Shown: positions 1-7,168, numbered from the stretch's first letter. The stretch is DNA of 7,295 nt from Tidjanibacter sp. (GCA_017630115.1 JAGBVY010000137.1:1-7295); one strand, 5' to 3'. Numbers and translations are program-made. The notes: generated by a model not told the origin, from the sequence alone.

Positions 1-194
1 ATCTTACGGATGGTGAACATTTTGGTCACACCGCGACCTTTGATCTGGATTACCACACCACGGAAGCTCTGGATGCGCTCTTTGCCACCCTCTTTGATTT
101 TGTAGCTTACAGTGATGGTGTCGCCGGCCTTGAACGAGGGAACCTCCTTGGGTGCCCACATAGCCTCTTCTGCGATTCTGATTAAGTTGTCCAT
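1..194 (-). CDS. rplS: 50S ribosomal protein L19, 5' part only
   Basis: This is the N-terminal 64 residues of ribosomal protein L19, a large-subunit protein at the interface with the 30S subunit. The reading frame opens with MDNLIRIAEEA, which closely resembles Bacteroides L19. It then shows the family core: FKAGDTITVSYKI at residues 21-33, EGGKERIQSFRGVVI at 35-49 and the start of the FTIRK block at 60-64. L19 is normally about 115 residues, so roughly the C-terminal half lies beyond the left edge. The ATG complements bases 192-194. No clear Shine-Dalgarno sequence precedes it, only an A-rich stretch, as is usual in Bacteroidota. The gene has its own promoter and a structured leader, so it looks monocistronic at its 5' end. 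Identification is from motif recognition and is close to certain. Confidence 0.95.
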   Translation of the reverse strand, partial: MDNLIRIAEEAMWAPKEVPSFKAGDTITVSYKIKEGGKERIQSFRGVVIQIKGRGVTKMFTIRK

Positions 195-201
195 CTTTTT
201 A

Positions 202-215
202 TTTAATCGATTAAA
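202..215. repeat. 14-bp perfect palindrome next to the rplS start
   Basis: TTTAATCGATTAAA is a perfect palindrome lying seven bases upstream of the rplS start codon and downstream of the leader junction. As DNA it could bind a dimeric protein. As RNA it could form only a weak five-pair hairpin with a UCGA loop at the ribosome binding region. AT-rich palindromes of this size can also occur by chance, so no function is assigned. Confidence 0.4.
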
Positions 216-224
216 ATTGTTAAA

Positions 225-271
225 GTGGGGAATATTACGGACTCCTCTGTTCTCGTAAGAGATTCCTCCAC
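225..271 (-). ncRNA. Predicted structured 5' leader of rplS (three-way junction)
   Basis: Read on the minus strand, the rplS 5' untranslated region folds by eye into a three-way junction. The closing stem pairs GTGGAGGAAT (271-262) with ATTCCCCAC (233-225), nine pairs with one bulged A. Inside it are a hairpin with stem CTC/GAG and loop TTAC (261-252), extendable to TCTC/GAGA, and a second hairpin ACAGA-GGAG-TCCGT (250-237) with one A-C mismatch. The predicted transcription start is about 272-274, so the RNA would begin at the foot of the closing stem. Leaders that let a ribosomal protein repress its own synthesis are well known, and an L19 leader family exists in Firmicutes. A similar role here is inference; the pairing is seen in this single sequence without covariation support. 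Confidence 0.5.
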
Positions 272-278
272 CGGGCTG

Positions 279-309
279 CAAAGATACATATAAAATTCAA
301 AATTCAAAA
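279..309 (-). promoter_or_regulatory. Bacteroidota-type promoter of rplS
   Basis: On the minus strand, TATCTTTG at 286-279 matches the -7 consensus TAnnTTTG exactly. TTTTG at 309-305 supplies the -33 element with an 18-base spacer. A second TTTTG at 302-298 is too close. Transcription should start near 272-274, leaving an untranslated leader of about 80 bases before the ATG at 194. Confidence 0.75.
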
Positions 310-322
310 TTGTTCCAATTTT
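306..322. repeat. AT-rich inverted repeat beside the rplS -33 box
   Basis: AAAATTG (306-312) and CAATTTT (316-322) form a perfect seven-base inverted repeat around TTC. On the minus strand it comes about 100 bases after the surE stop and overlaps the -33 element of rplS. It could be a weak terminator for surE or a protein site. The stem is almost all A/T, so as a terminator it would be poor. Confidence 0.3.
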
Positions 323-423
323 TGCAACTCCAAAACAGCTATCAAACTCTCTAACTGCACTTTAAGCCTCAAAAAACGCACTCAATTTTCTCAACTACTT
401 TGAATTTTCGGCGGCTCTTGCAA

Positions 424-1200
424 CTACAATTCGAGCCCTTTGAGCCACTCTATACGGTTGTAGTCGGTCAAATCAACCTTTATGGGGACTACGGCTATAT
501 ACTTATTTTTCAGTGCCCACTCGTCGGTATCCTCGGCCTCGGGCTCGTGGTTGCAGAAACCTCCCGTGAGCCAGAAGTAATCCCTACCGCGAGGGTCTTG
601 ACGGCAGAAGAACTCCTCCTTCCAAAATCCTCGTGTCTGGCGACAGATGCGATAACCCTTAATCTCCTCGGGGCGAGCTACTGGAACATTGATATTCAGG
701 CACAAAGGCTCAACCGAAGTCACACCCAGCATTGCAGGGATGAGCTTCTCGGCAAAGGCTATGGTTGCGTCGAAGTCGGCGTCGTGGTCGTGGTCGTCGA
801 GCGAGAGGCCCACCGAAGGAGCTCCATAGAAACTTGCCTCAATAGCAGCGCCCATAGTGCCCGAATAGAGGACATTGATGGCGGCATTGGAGCCGTGGTT
901 GATGCCACTGATATTGAGTGAAGGAGTAAGGCCCAACTCGGGCAGCAGCCAGTCGTAGGCCATCTTGACGCAATCGACGGGAGTGCCGTTGCACGAATAG
1001 ACCTTAATGTGGGGCTCGTCGCGTCGGAGTGTGAGGTAGAGTGGGTCGTACATTGTTATGGCGTGGGCCTTGCCCGACTGAGTTTGGTCGGGGGCAAGGG
1101 CTATAACGTCGCCAAACTTGGCAGCACACTCTACAATCTGATTGAAACCTTTGGCTCTGTAGCCGTCGTCGTTGCTGATAAATATAATTGGTCGTTTCAT
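424..1200 (-). CDS. surE: 5'/3'-nucleotidase SurE
   Basis: This encodes SurE, a metal-dependent phosphatase that removes the phosphate from nucleoside 5'- and 3'-monophosphates (EC 3.1.3.5 and 3.1.3.6). The 258-residue protein is of normal length and has no signal peptide, so it is cytoplasmic. The signature SNDDGYRAKG is at residues 9-18, with metal-binding D11 and D12. S42 in TQSGKAH and N101 in SGINHG fit the other metal-site positions. YSGTMGAAIEA at 112-122 is another conserved block. The ATG at 1198-1200 is chosen because it begins MKRPIIFISNDDG, as the family expects, and because an upstream TTG at 1222-1224 lies inside the promoter. The gene is co-directional with rplS but separated by 229 bases with a separate rplS promoter. 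An acidic/histidine run (DDHDHDADFD, 135-144) is slightly unusual. Confidence 0.95.
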   Translation of the reverse strand: MKRPIIFISNDDGYRAKGFNQIVECAAKFGDVIALAPDQTQSGKAHAITMYDPLYLTLRRDEPHIKVYSCNGTPVDCVKMAYDWLLPELGLTPSLNISGINHGSNAAINVLYSGTMGAAIEASFYGAPSVGLSLDDHDHDADFDATIAFAEKLIPAMLGVTSVEPLCLNINVPVARPEEIKGYRICRQTRGFWKEEFFCRQDPRGRDYFWLTGGFCNHEPEAEDTDEWALKNKYIAVVPIKVDLTDYNRIEWLKGLEL

Positions 1201-1350
1201 TGTCTTAGAGTTAATTGACCACAAAGATAGGTTAATTTGGCAAAATACGAAAGCCCTTAGAGGGGTGATAGAGTTTTTTGGCGCAAGGTTTGCAATCGCT
1301 TAGGGGAGTAAAAAAACTTAATACAAAGAAAAACTAATTTTCATACGCCT
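1201..1350. other. Divergent intergenic region, surE / efflux operon
   Basis: These 150 bases separate two diverging transcription units. The surE promoter is recognisable. For the efflux operon no good sigma-ABfr promoter is visible. The best degenerate -7 candidates on the plus strand are AAGGTTTG (1285-1292) and TAATTTTC (1335-1342), both one mismatch from consensus and lacking a -33 box at proper spacing; the second is also too close to the start codon. Two related G-rich words, CTTAGAGGGG (1256-1265) and CTTAGGGG (1299-1306), might be operator half-sites, but this is speculative. No tRNA or small gene was seen. Confidence 0.5.
1222..1252 (-). promoter_or_regulatory. Bacteroidota-type promoter of surE
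   Basis: On the minus strand, TATCTTTG at 1229-1222 matches TAnnTTTG exactly and is identical to the rplS -7 box. A weak -33 element, TTTC at 1252-1249, sits 19 bases upstream. A better TTTTG at 1245-1241 is only 11 bases away and is unlikely to serve. Transcription would start near 1215-1217, giving a very short leader of about 16 bases before the ATG at 1200. This also excludes the upstream TTG start. Confidence 0.6.
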
Positions 1351-2520
1351 ATGAAATGCCACATTTTTACTATTCTACCACTTCTCCTTGCGCTGTTGAG
1401 CGGAGGGTGTAAGCGCCACTCTGCCACCACAGAGAATATGCCCACACCTCGGGTGGAGGTAGCGCGCGTGGTGAGCGAGAGGGTGGTTGTGCCAATGAGG
1501 TTTCAGACCCTGCTCTACTCCAACTACGACGCCACAATTCAGCCTCGTGTGAGTGGTTACCTACTCTCGAAAGAGTTTCAGAAAGGTATGCCCGTAGAGC
1601 AGGGGCAGGTACTGTTTAGGCTCGATGCCCACCCCATTGAGTTGGAGGTTGTATCCAATCGTGCCGCACTTGCCTCGGCCAAGACTGCTCTTGCAGAGGC
1701 CGAAAACAACTACCGACGAGCCGTTCCTCTGGCCCGCATTGAGGCCATAAGCCAAAGTGCGCTCGACCAATACAAGGCGGCCTATGCCTCGGCCCAAGCG
1801 GGAGTGGAGCTTGCCGCCTCGCAACTCGACGAGTCGCTCTTGCAACTGAGCTACACCACCATAACCTCGCCCATAAGTGGCATAATAGACGACACGGGCG
1901 CAACTATTGGCGACTGGGTGGGTGTGGGAACAAACTACTCCATCTTGGCCAGCGTGTCGAACATCGACGAGATTGGTGTCCACATCCCCATATCGTTTGC
2001 ACGCTACTATCGTCTGCGAGAGGCACAGGGCAAAACGGGGGCTGCCTACGACAACTCCACACTCCTATCGAACATACGCCTCCACCTTGCCGACGGCACA
2101 ATCTACCCCTATGAGGGTTCCTACTCCTACACTATGCGCGATGCGGGCGACCAGAGTGGCTCGATTGTCATTGTGGCCTCCTTCCCCAACCCCGCAGGAG
2201 AGCTGAAAGTGGGTCAGTCGGCAGTGGTAGTGGCCGATGTGGGCTCGCCCGAGGGTGCGCTGCTTGTGCCACAAAGTGCGGTGGTGCAGACCCTCAACAA
2301 AGCCTCGGTGTGGGTAGTCGATAGGGAGAGCGTTGTGAGGATGACCCCGGTGGTGTTGGGCGAAAAATTTGGCTCCCACTGGGTGGTGGAGAGCGGCCTC
2401 AACGGGGGCGAAATGGTGGTTACGTCGGGTGTCCAGAAGCTCCGCAGCGGCACTAAGGTTATAGCCACCACCCCCAGCTCCGCCACCCATTCCAACATCA
2501 AAGACAACAATAACGGATAA
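1351..2520 (+). CDS. RND efflux periplasmic adaptor lipoprotein (AcrA/MexA type)
   Basis: This is the membrane-fusion (periplasmic adaptor) subunit of a tripartite RND pump, which bridges the inner-membrane transporter and the outer-membrane channel. The 389 residues begin with a lipoprotein signal ending in LLSGGC, so C20 is the likely lipidated residue. The lipobox is imperfect: S at -3 and G at -2. Next come the first lipoyl half (about 60-92, with PRVSGYLLSKEFQKGMPVEQ), an alpha-helical hairpin (about 95-165, Ala/Glu/Gln-rich), the second lipoyl half (about 168-200, TTITSPISGIID), a beta-barrel (about 205-298) and a membrane-proximal domain (about 300-375, LLVPQSAVVQ). It is the first gene of the operon, and its stop is five bases before the transporter start. 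The start is supported by the signal peptide; no clear Shine-Dalgarno sequence is seen. The family call is firm; the substrate is unknown. Confidence 0.95.
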   Translation: MKCHIFTILPLLLALLSGGCKRHSATTENMPTPRVEVARVVSERVVVPMRFQTLLYSNYDATIQPRVSGYLLSKEFQKGMPVEQGQVLFRLDAHPIELEVVSNRAALASAKTALAEAENNYRRAVPLARIEAISQSALDQYKAAYASAQAGVELAASQLDESLLQLSYTTITSPISGIIDDTGATIGDWVGVGTNYSILASVSNIDEIGVHIPISFARYYRLREAQGKTGAAYDNSTLLSNIRLHLADGTIYPYEGSYSYTMRDAGDQSGSIVIVASFPNPAGELKVGQSAVVVADVGSPEGALLVPQSAVVQTLNKASVWVVDRESVVRMTPVVLGEKFGSHWVVESGLNGGEMVVTSGVQKLRSGTKVIATTPSSATHSNIKDNNNG

Positions 2521-2525
2521 GCCCT

Positions 2526-5500
2526 ATGGAAAAATTCTTCATCAACAGACCCATCTTTGCCATCGTCATTGCGGTGGTCATAGTCATCTTGGGCGCGCTC
2601 TCCATAGGTTCACTACCCATTGAGCAATACCCCAACATCACCCCGCCCGTGGTGGAGGTGGAGGCCACCTATGCGGGTGCCGATGCAGAGGTTGTAAACG
2701 ACGCTGTGGCTACCCCTCTGGGCGAGAGCATTATGGGTGTGGGGCAGATGCTCTATATGCAAAGCACCTCGGCAGGCGACGGCTCAATGTCGCTCCAAAT
2801 ACTCTTCGACATCGACTCCAATCCCGATATGGACGAGGTTTTCGTGCAGAACCGAGTCGCATCGGCCTCGGCACAACTGCCTGCGGAGGTTGTCCGTCAG
2901 GGCGTTACGACTCAGAAATCACAAACAGGTTTTCTGCTTATCTATGCACTCTACGACAAGGGAGGTGTCTATGACGAGAATTTCCTTGCCAATTGGGCTT
3001 ACATCAACATCCAAAACGAACTGCTGAAAATCGACGGTGTGGGCAAAGTGCAGATTATGGGTGCAGGCGAGTATGCTATGAGGGTATGGGTCAATCCCTA
3101 CCGTATGGCCTTCTACAACATCTCGGTGGAGGATGTGGCCTCAGCAATCGAGAATCAGGCCACCATATTCTCGGCGGGCAAGCTCGGCGCCGAGCCTCTG
3201 GCCGAAAAGACCCCCTTCACCTACACCATAACCACCCCACCCTCGCTTTCACTTGCCGAGCAGTATGAGGGCATTGTCCTAAAAATGGACTCCAACGGTC
3301 AGAGTATCACTCTGGGCGATGTGGCCCGTGTGGAGTTGGGATGTCAGACCTATGGCACTTTTTCGAGCTTCGATGGCTACCCTGCCGCCCTTGTAGCCAT
3401 CTATCAGAGTCCCGGCAGCAATGCTGTGGAGGTGGGTAGCAGTGTAAAGGAGACTATGGCCTCCATAGAGGAGCGTTTCCCCGACGGAGTGGGTAGTGCC
3501 ACAGTCATCGATGCCACTGAGAGCATAGAGGAGGGTATTGGCGACATATTTGCCACAATGCTCTTCACGCTGGCGCTGGTCATTGGCGTCATCTTCCTCT
3601 TTCTGCAAGATCTCAGGGCCACACTCATACCACTGATTGCCATACCCGTATCTATTGTTGGAGCTTTTGCCCTCTTTCCGCTGCTCGGATTCTCCATCAA
3701 CATCATCTCTCTGCTCGGTTTGGTCTTGGCCATTGGCTTGGTTGTCGATGACGCCATTGTAGTGGTGGAGGCGGCACAGCTGGGTGTGGAGAATGGTATG
3801 AGTCCTCGCAAGGCCACCCTGACTGCTATGCGACAGGTAGCCTCGCCTATTGTGGCCACCACAGCCGTACTGCTTGCCGTATTCATCCCTGCCACACTTA
3901 TGGAAGGCATCACGGGCAAGATGTTTCAGCAATTTTCAATGGGTATATCGGTGGCTCTGGTGCTCTCGGCCTTCAATGCGCTGACCCTCTCGCCTGCGCT
4001 CTGCTCGCTCCTACTACACAAAAGCCGTCGCCCCACGCGTGGACCTCTGGCACTCTTCAACCGCCTCTACGACAGAGGTGTGGATAGCTACCTGAAAAAG
4101 ACCTCCATTGTGGTGCGCCACTCGCTAAGGTCGCTGCTGCTTGTTGTGATTTTGGGCGGCGCAACACTTTGGATGTTTGGGCGTCTGCCCAGCGGTTTCC
4201 TTACCGTAGAAGACCAAGGCTACCTTATGGTCTCGGTGGAATTGCCCGACGCAGCAAGCGTGAGTCGCACAGAGGAAGCACTCAGACAAGCCACAACTCT
4301 GATTTCCACTATCGAGGGAGTCAAGCAGACCTCCTCGGTGGCAGGTTTCGACCTCATCTCGGGCGTGGCGGCAACCAATAGCGGTGTGATATTTGTCACC
4401 CTCGATGGCTACAAAGAGCGCAAACTTTCGGCCGAGCAGATAGCCTCGCTCATCAACGAGCGACTCTACTCCCTACCCGAGGGACTATTCTACGCCTTTG
4501 AGCCGCCATCGATTCCGGGCTTGGGTGTGAGCGCGGGGGTGACCTTTATGTTGCTCAATCAAGGCTCAGCAGATGTGCGCTACTTGGCCAATCAGGCCGA
4601 AGAGTTTATGGAGGCTGCACGCGCCCTGCCCGAGATTGCCTCCATTTCGACCCAGTTCGACGCCAATGTACCCCAACGCAAACTCGAAATCAACGAGCCT
4701 CTGGCGCTCCAACAAGGGGTGTCGCTCGACGAACTTCGAGAGATGCTCGGCACAATGCTTGGTGGCAACTACGTTGGCAACTTCAACCGCTTTGGGCGCC
4801 TCTACCAAACCTACATACAGGCCGATGCCGAGTGGCGACGCACCGAGGCCGACTTAGAGGGTTTCTACATAACCTCTTCCGATGGGCGTAGCATACCCAT
4901 AGCACCATTTGTCACATTGCGCGACACGGTGGGCGTGGAGTATCTCACCCAGTTCAACCTCTACGACGCAATAGAGATTAGCGCCACCCCCGCCGCAGGT
5001 ATCTCCTCCGACACGGCAATGAAGGCTCTGAGAGCATTGGCCAACGAGAAGCTGCCACAAGATGTGGGATTTGAGTGGAGCGGAGTAGCCTACCAAGAGG
5101 CCACAGCACAAGGTGGCACCAGCACCTACCTTTTGGCTTTGGTATTTGTATTTTTGGCCTTGGCTGCCCTCTACAACTCGTGGTCGTTGCCTATGAGTGT
5201 GCTCTTGGGCGTGCCACTGGCACTCTTCGGAGGGGTGGCTTTGGTGAGCCTAATGCACCTATTCGACCCCATCTACATAGACAATATATTTATGAAGGTG
5301 TCGCTCGTTATGCTCATTGGACTCTCGGCCAAGAGTGCCATATTGGTTGTGGAGTATGCCGACAAACGATTCTTCGACGACGGTATGGAGCTACACAAAG
5401 CTGCTGTGGAGGCTGCACGACTACGCCTTAGGCCAATCCTGATGACCGCACTTGCCTTCATCGTGGGCATACTTCCTCTGATATTCGCATCGGGAGCCTA

Positions 5501-5681
5501 CTCTGTTGCACGCAACATTATGGGCGTAGCGCTGGTTGGAGGTATGGCCGTAGCCACCCTACTTGGTATATTCATCTACCCCGCTCTCTACTACCTGATT
5601 GGGCGCATAGCGAGATTTGAGTCAAAACGCGAAAGAAACAAACGTAAACAGTTAGAGTATGAAAAAGAGAATACATTGTAG
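2526..5681 (+). CDS. RND multidrug efflux transporter, HAE-1 family (AcrB/MexB type)
   Basis: This is the inner-membrane proton/substrate antiporter of the pump. At 1051 residues it matches AcrB (1049) and has the full 12-helix layout: TM1 at about 10-30, TM2-6 at about 340-495, TM7 at about 535-555 and TM8-12 at about 868-1025, with two large periplasmic loops (31-339, 556-867). The proton relay is intact: D408 and D409 in GLVVDDAIVVVE, K936 in GLSAKSAIL, R967 and T974 in RLRLRPILMTALAF, equivalent to AcrB D407, D408, K940, R971 and T978. Other family blocks are FFINRPIFAIVIA at the N-terminus and YNSWSLPMSVLLGVPLALFG at 883-902. By eye the distal drug pocket keeps only some AcrB phenylalanines: F136, F608 and F623 are present, while the positions of F178, F610 and F617 appear as M178, S603 and L610. 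Substrates therefore cannot be inferred from AcrB. The basic C-terminal tail overlaps the next gene. Confidence 0.97.
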   Translation: MEKFFINRPIFAIVIAVVIVILGALSIGSLPIEQYPNITPPVVEVEATYAGADAEVVNDAVATPLGESIMGVGQMLYMQSTSAGDGSMSLQILFDIDSNPDMDEVFVQNRVASASAQLPAEVVRQGVTTQKSQTGFLLIYALYDKGGVYDENFLANWAYINIQNELLKIDGVGKVQIMGAGEYAMRVWVNPYRMAFYNISVEDVASAIENQATIFSAGKLGAEPLAEKTPFTYTITTPPSLSLAEQYEGIVLKMDSNGQSITLGDVARVELGCQTYGTFSSFDGYPAALVAIYQSPGSNAVEVGSSVKETMASIEERFPDGVGSATVIDATESIEEGIGDIFATMLFTLALVIGVIFLFLQDLRATLIPLIAIPVSIVGAFALFPLLGFSINIISLLGLVLAIGLVVDDAIVVVEAAQLGVENGMSPRKATLTAMRQVASPIVATTAVLLAVFIPATLMEGITGKMFQQFSMGISVALVLSAFNALTLSPALCSLLLHKSRRPTRGPLALFNRLYDRGVDSYLKKTSIVVRHSLRSLLLVVILGGATLWMFGRLPSGFLTVEDQGYLMVSVELPDAASVSRTEEALRQATTLISTIEGVKQTSSVAGFDLISGVAATNSGVIFVTLDGYKERKLSAEQIASLINERLYSLPEGLFYAFEPPSIPGLGVSAGVTFMLLNQGSADVRYLANQAEEFMEAARALPEIASISTQFDANVPQRKLEINEPLALQQGVSLDELREMLGTMLGGNYVGNFNRFGRLYQTYIQADAEWRRTEADLEGFYITSSDGRSIPIAPFVTLRDTVGVEYLTQFNLYDAIEISATPAAGISSDTAMKALRALANEKLPQDVGFEWSGVAYQEATAQGGTSTYLLALVFVFLALAALYNSWSLPMSVLLGVPLALFGGVALVSLMHLFDPIYIDNIFMKVSLVMLIGLSAKSAILVVEYADKRFFDDGMELHKAAVEAARLRLRPILMTALAFIVGILPLIFASGAYSVARNIMGVALVGGMAVATLLGIFIYPALYYLIGRIARFESKRERNKRKQLEYEKENTL
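5659..5681 (+). other. Coding overlap of transporter and outer-membrane factor
   Basis: The last seven codons plus stop of the RND transporter share 23 bases with the first codons of the outer-membrane factor, in a different frame. Bases before the inner start (GTTAGAG) give only a weak ribosome binding match, so re-initiation or coupling from the upstream gene is the likely mode of translation. This fits the need for coordinated subunit supply. Confidence 0.8.
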
Positions 5682-7116
5682 CCCCATCCTCAAAGCCCTC
5701 CTTTGGGCCTTAGTAGCAGGAGTGTTGCTCGAAGGGTGCGCCGTAACACCTCCCGATGTGCCACCCCTCAACGCCCCCGACGAGTATATCTTCGCCCAAG
5801 AGGGCGACACGCTTGTCGTGGTGGGTGCCGAGTGGTGGGAGATATTCGGCGACACCACCCTCAACCGACTAATCGTCACCGCCTTGGAGCAGAATAAAAA
5901 CTTGGCCATAGCCGCCTCCAATGTAGCACAAGCACAAGCACAGCTGGCAGCCATAAGAGCCTCCTTCGCCCCCAACATCGACATCGAGGCTGACGCCTCG
6001 GCAACCTACACCACACCCACAGGAGCCTCCAAAAAGAGCATTGTGCAGAGCTACTCGCTCCTACCGCGCGTCAGCTGGGAGGTGTCGCTATTTGGCGGAG
6101 CAAGGGCCTCCATCGAAAGTGCCAACGAGGAGTATATAGCCACCTCTTGGGGCTACCACGCCACAAGGCTCGCTCTGGAAGCACAGGTGGCAACAACCTA
6201 CTTCCAGTGGTTGCAGTATGCACGTTCGTTGGAGATTTCCGAGCGCAGTTATGCCCTTCGTCAGCAGGCCCAACAAAAGGCCGACTCGCTCTTCTACTAC
6301 GGCTACTCCTCGGGGGTGGACTTGCAGCAAGCACGCTCGCTGACAGCCACCGCCGCAGCCGACATACCCTCCTATCGCAGGGCTATGGTGCAGACAAACC
6401 TAATCCTCAATAGCCTGATTGGAGGTAAGCCCGAGCTGCTACCCTTACCTCCCCACTCGCGTGAGTGTGTACACTCGCTCGGGGCACAGCTCGACGGACT
6501 CTACTGCGGCCATCTGACAGCCTCACCTCTGCCTGCCTACATCCCCAGCGGACTCCCCTCGTCGCTCTTGGAGCGTAGGCCCGACATTATGGAGGCCTAC
6601 CACAAAATGCTCTCAGCAGCGGCAGGGGCACAAGTTGCTCGTGCCGAGCGCCTCCCATCCATTAGCCTCACAGGCGAGGGCGGAGTACTCTCCTCCACCC
6701 TCAAAGGGCTCACATCGAAGAACCCTGCCTACTGGACTGCCGCCCTCTCTCTGACCCAGCCCCTGCTCCACTTCGGCCAACTCAAAGCCGAAGAGAAGGT
6801 GGCTGTTGAGCAGTGGCGACAAGCCTCCTACGCCTACCAGCAGACCATACTCGCTGCCTTCTCTGATGTGGAGAGCGCATTGGTGGCTATTGAGAACTAC
6901 AACAATCAGGTAGAGCGCTACGTCGAACTCTTGCAGGCCAACAACAACCTCCGCACGATGACCGCTGCACTCTATGCCGACGGCCTTGCTTCGTCGCTCA
7001 ATCTGATTGACGCCGAACGCAACCTCTACTCCTCGCAGCTCGACTACATTGCCCTGCTGACCGAACAACTCACCGCCTACGTCACCCTCTACAAAGCCCT
7101 CGGCGGCGGCTGGTAG
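5659..7116 (+). CDS. RND efflux outer-membrane factor lipoprotein (TolC/OprM, NodT family)
   Basis: This encodes the outer-membrane channel of the pump, expected to form a trimeric beta-barrel with a long periplasmic helical tunnel. The 485 residues start with a lipoprotein signal, and the lipobox LEGC puts the lipidated cysteine at C27. Two structural repeats follow, each with an outer-membrane-efflux-protein pattern. Repeat one includes WWEIFGDTTLNRLI (59-72) and the helix NLAIAASNVAQAQAQLAAIR (81-100). Repeat two includes LPSSLLERRPDIMEAY (299-314), RLPSISLTGEGG (331-342) and GLASSLNLIDAERNLYSSQL (442-461). The segment between repeats (about 256-295) is longer than usual by eye and carries two cysteines, C270 and C283. 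The ATG lies inside the transporter gene (23-base overlap), which suggests coupled translation. The overlap, signal peptide and basic N-terminus support this start. Confidence 0.95.
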   Translation: MKKRIHCSPILKALLWALVAGVLLEGCAVTPPDVPPLNAPDEYIFAQEGDTLVVVGAEWWEIFGDTTLNRLIVTALEQNKNLAIAASNVAQAQAQLAAIRASFAPNIDIEADASATYTTPTGASKKSIVQSYSLLPRVSWEVSLFGGARASIESANEEYIATSWGYHATRLALEAQVATTYFQWLQYARSLEISERSYALRQQAQQKADSLFYYGYSSGVDLQQARSLTATAAADIPSYRRAMVQTNLILNSLIGGKPELLPLPPHSRECVHSLGAQLDGLYCGHLTASPLPAYIPSGLPSSLLERRPDIMEAYHKMLSAAAGAQVARAERLPSISLTGEGGVLSSTLKGLTSKNPAYWTAALSLTQPLLHFGQLKAEEKVAVEQWRQASYAYQQTILAAFSDVESALVAIENYNNQVERYVELLQANNNLRTMTAALYADGLASSLNLIDAERNLYSSQLDYIALLTEQLTAYVTLYKALGGGW

Positions 7117-7168
7117 AGGGAGGAGCAAAAAAGAAGATGAAAGTTGAGAGTTAGCAGTCTGCGGTCAG

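Noticed and set aside
294..311. Three near-tandem ATTCAAA words, considered as a repeat array
   Set aside because: Only about 18 bases long and explained by the AT-rich -33 region of the rplS promoter; no spacer structure and no CRISPR features.
400..921. 173-codon open frame on the plus strand
   Set aside because: It lies antisense to surE, whose motifs are unmistakable, and the translation shows no domain, only valine-rich antisense sequence.
1201..1224. Upstream TTG start for SurE adding MWSINSKT
   Set aside because: The TTG lies within the TATCTTTG promoter element, and SurE proteins normally begin just before the NDDG motif.
1561..2510. Several 65-141 codon frames, mostly on the minus strand and one on the plus strand, inside the adaptor gene
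   Set aside because: They overlap each other and the well-supported adaptor gene, and none has a recognisable domain or start signal.
3279..3932. 217-codon open frame on the minus strand
   Set aside because: It is antisense to conserved transporter segments including the DD proton-relay helix. Its Gly/His/Gln-rich translation is what third-position bias produces on the opposite strand.
6071..7128. Minus-strand frames of 80-171 codons in the outer-membrane factor region
   Set aside because: They are shadows of the conserved outer-membrane-factor repeats; no family resemblance was seen.
7138..7155. Five-codon frame MKVES after an AGGGAGGAG purine run
   Set aside because: It is too short to support as a gene; the purine run is probably chance next to the preceding stop codon.
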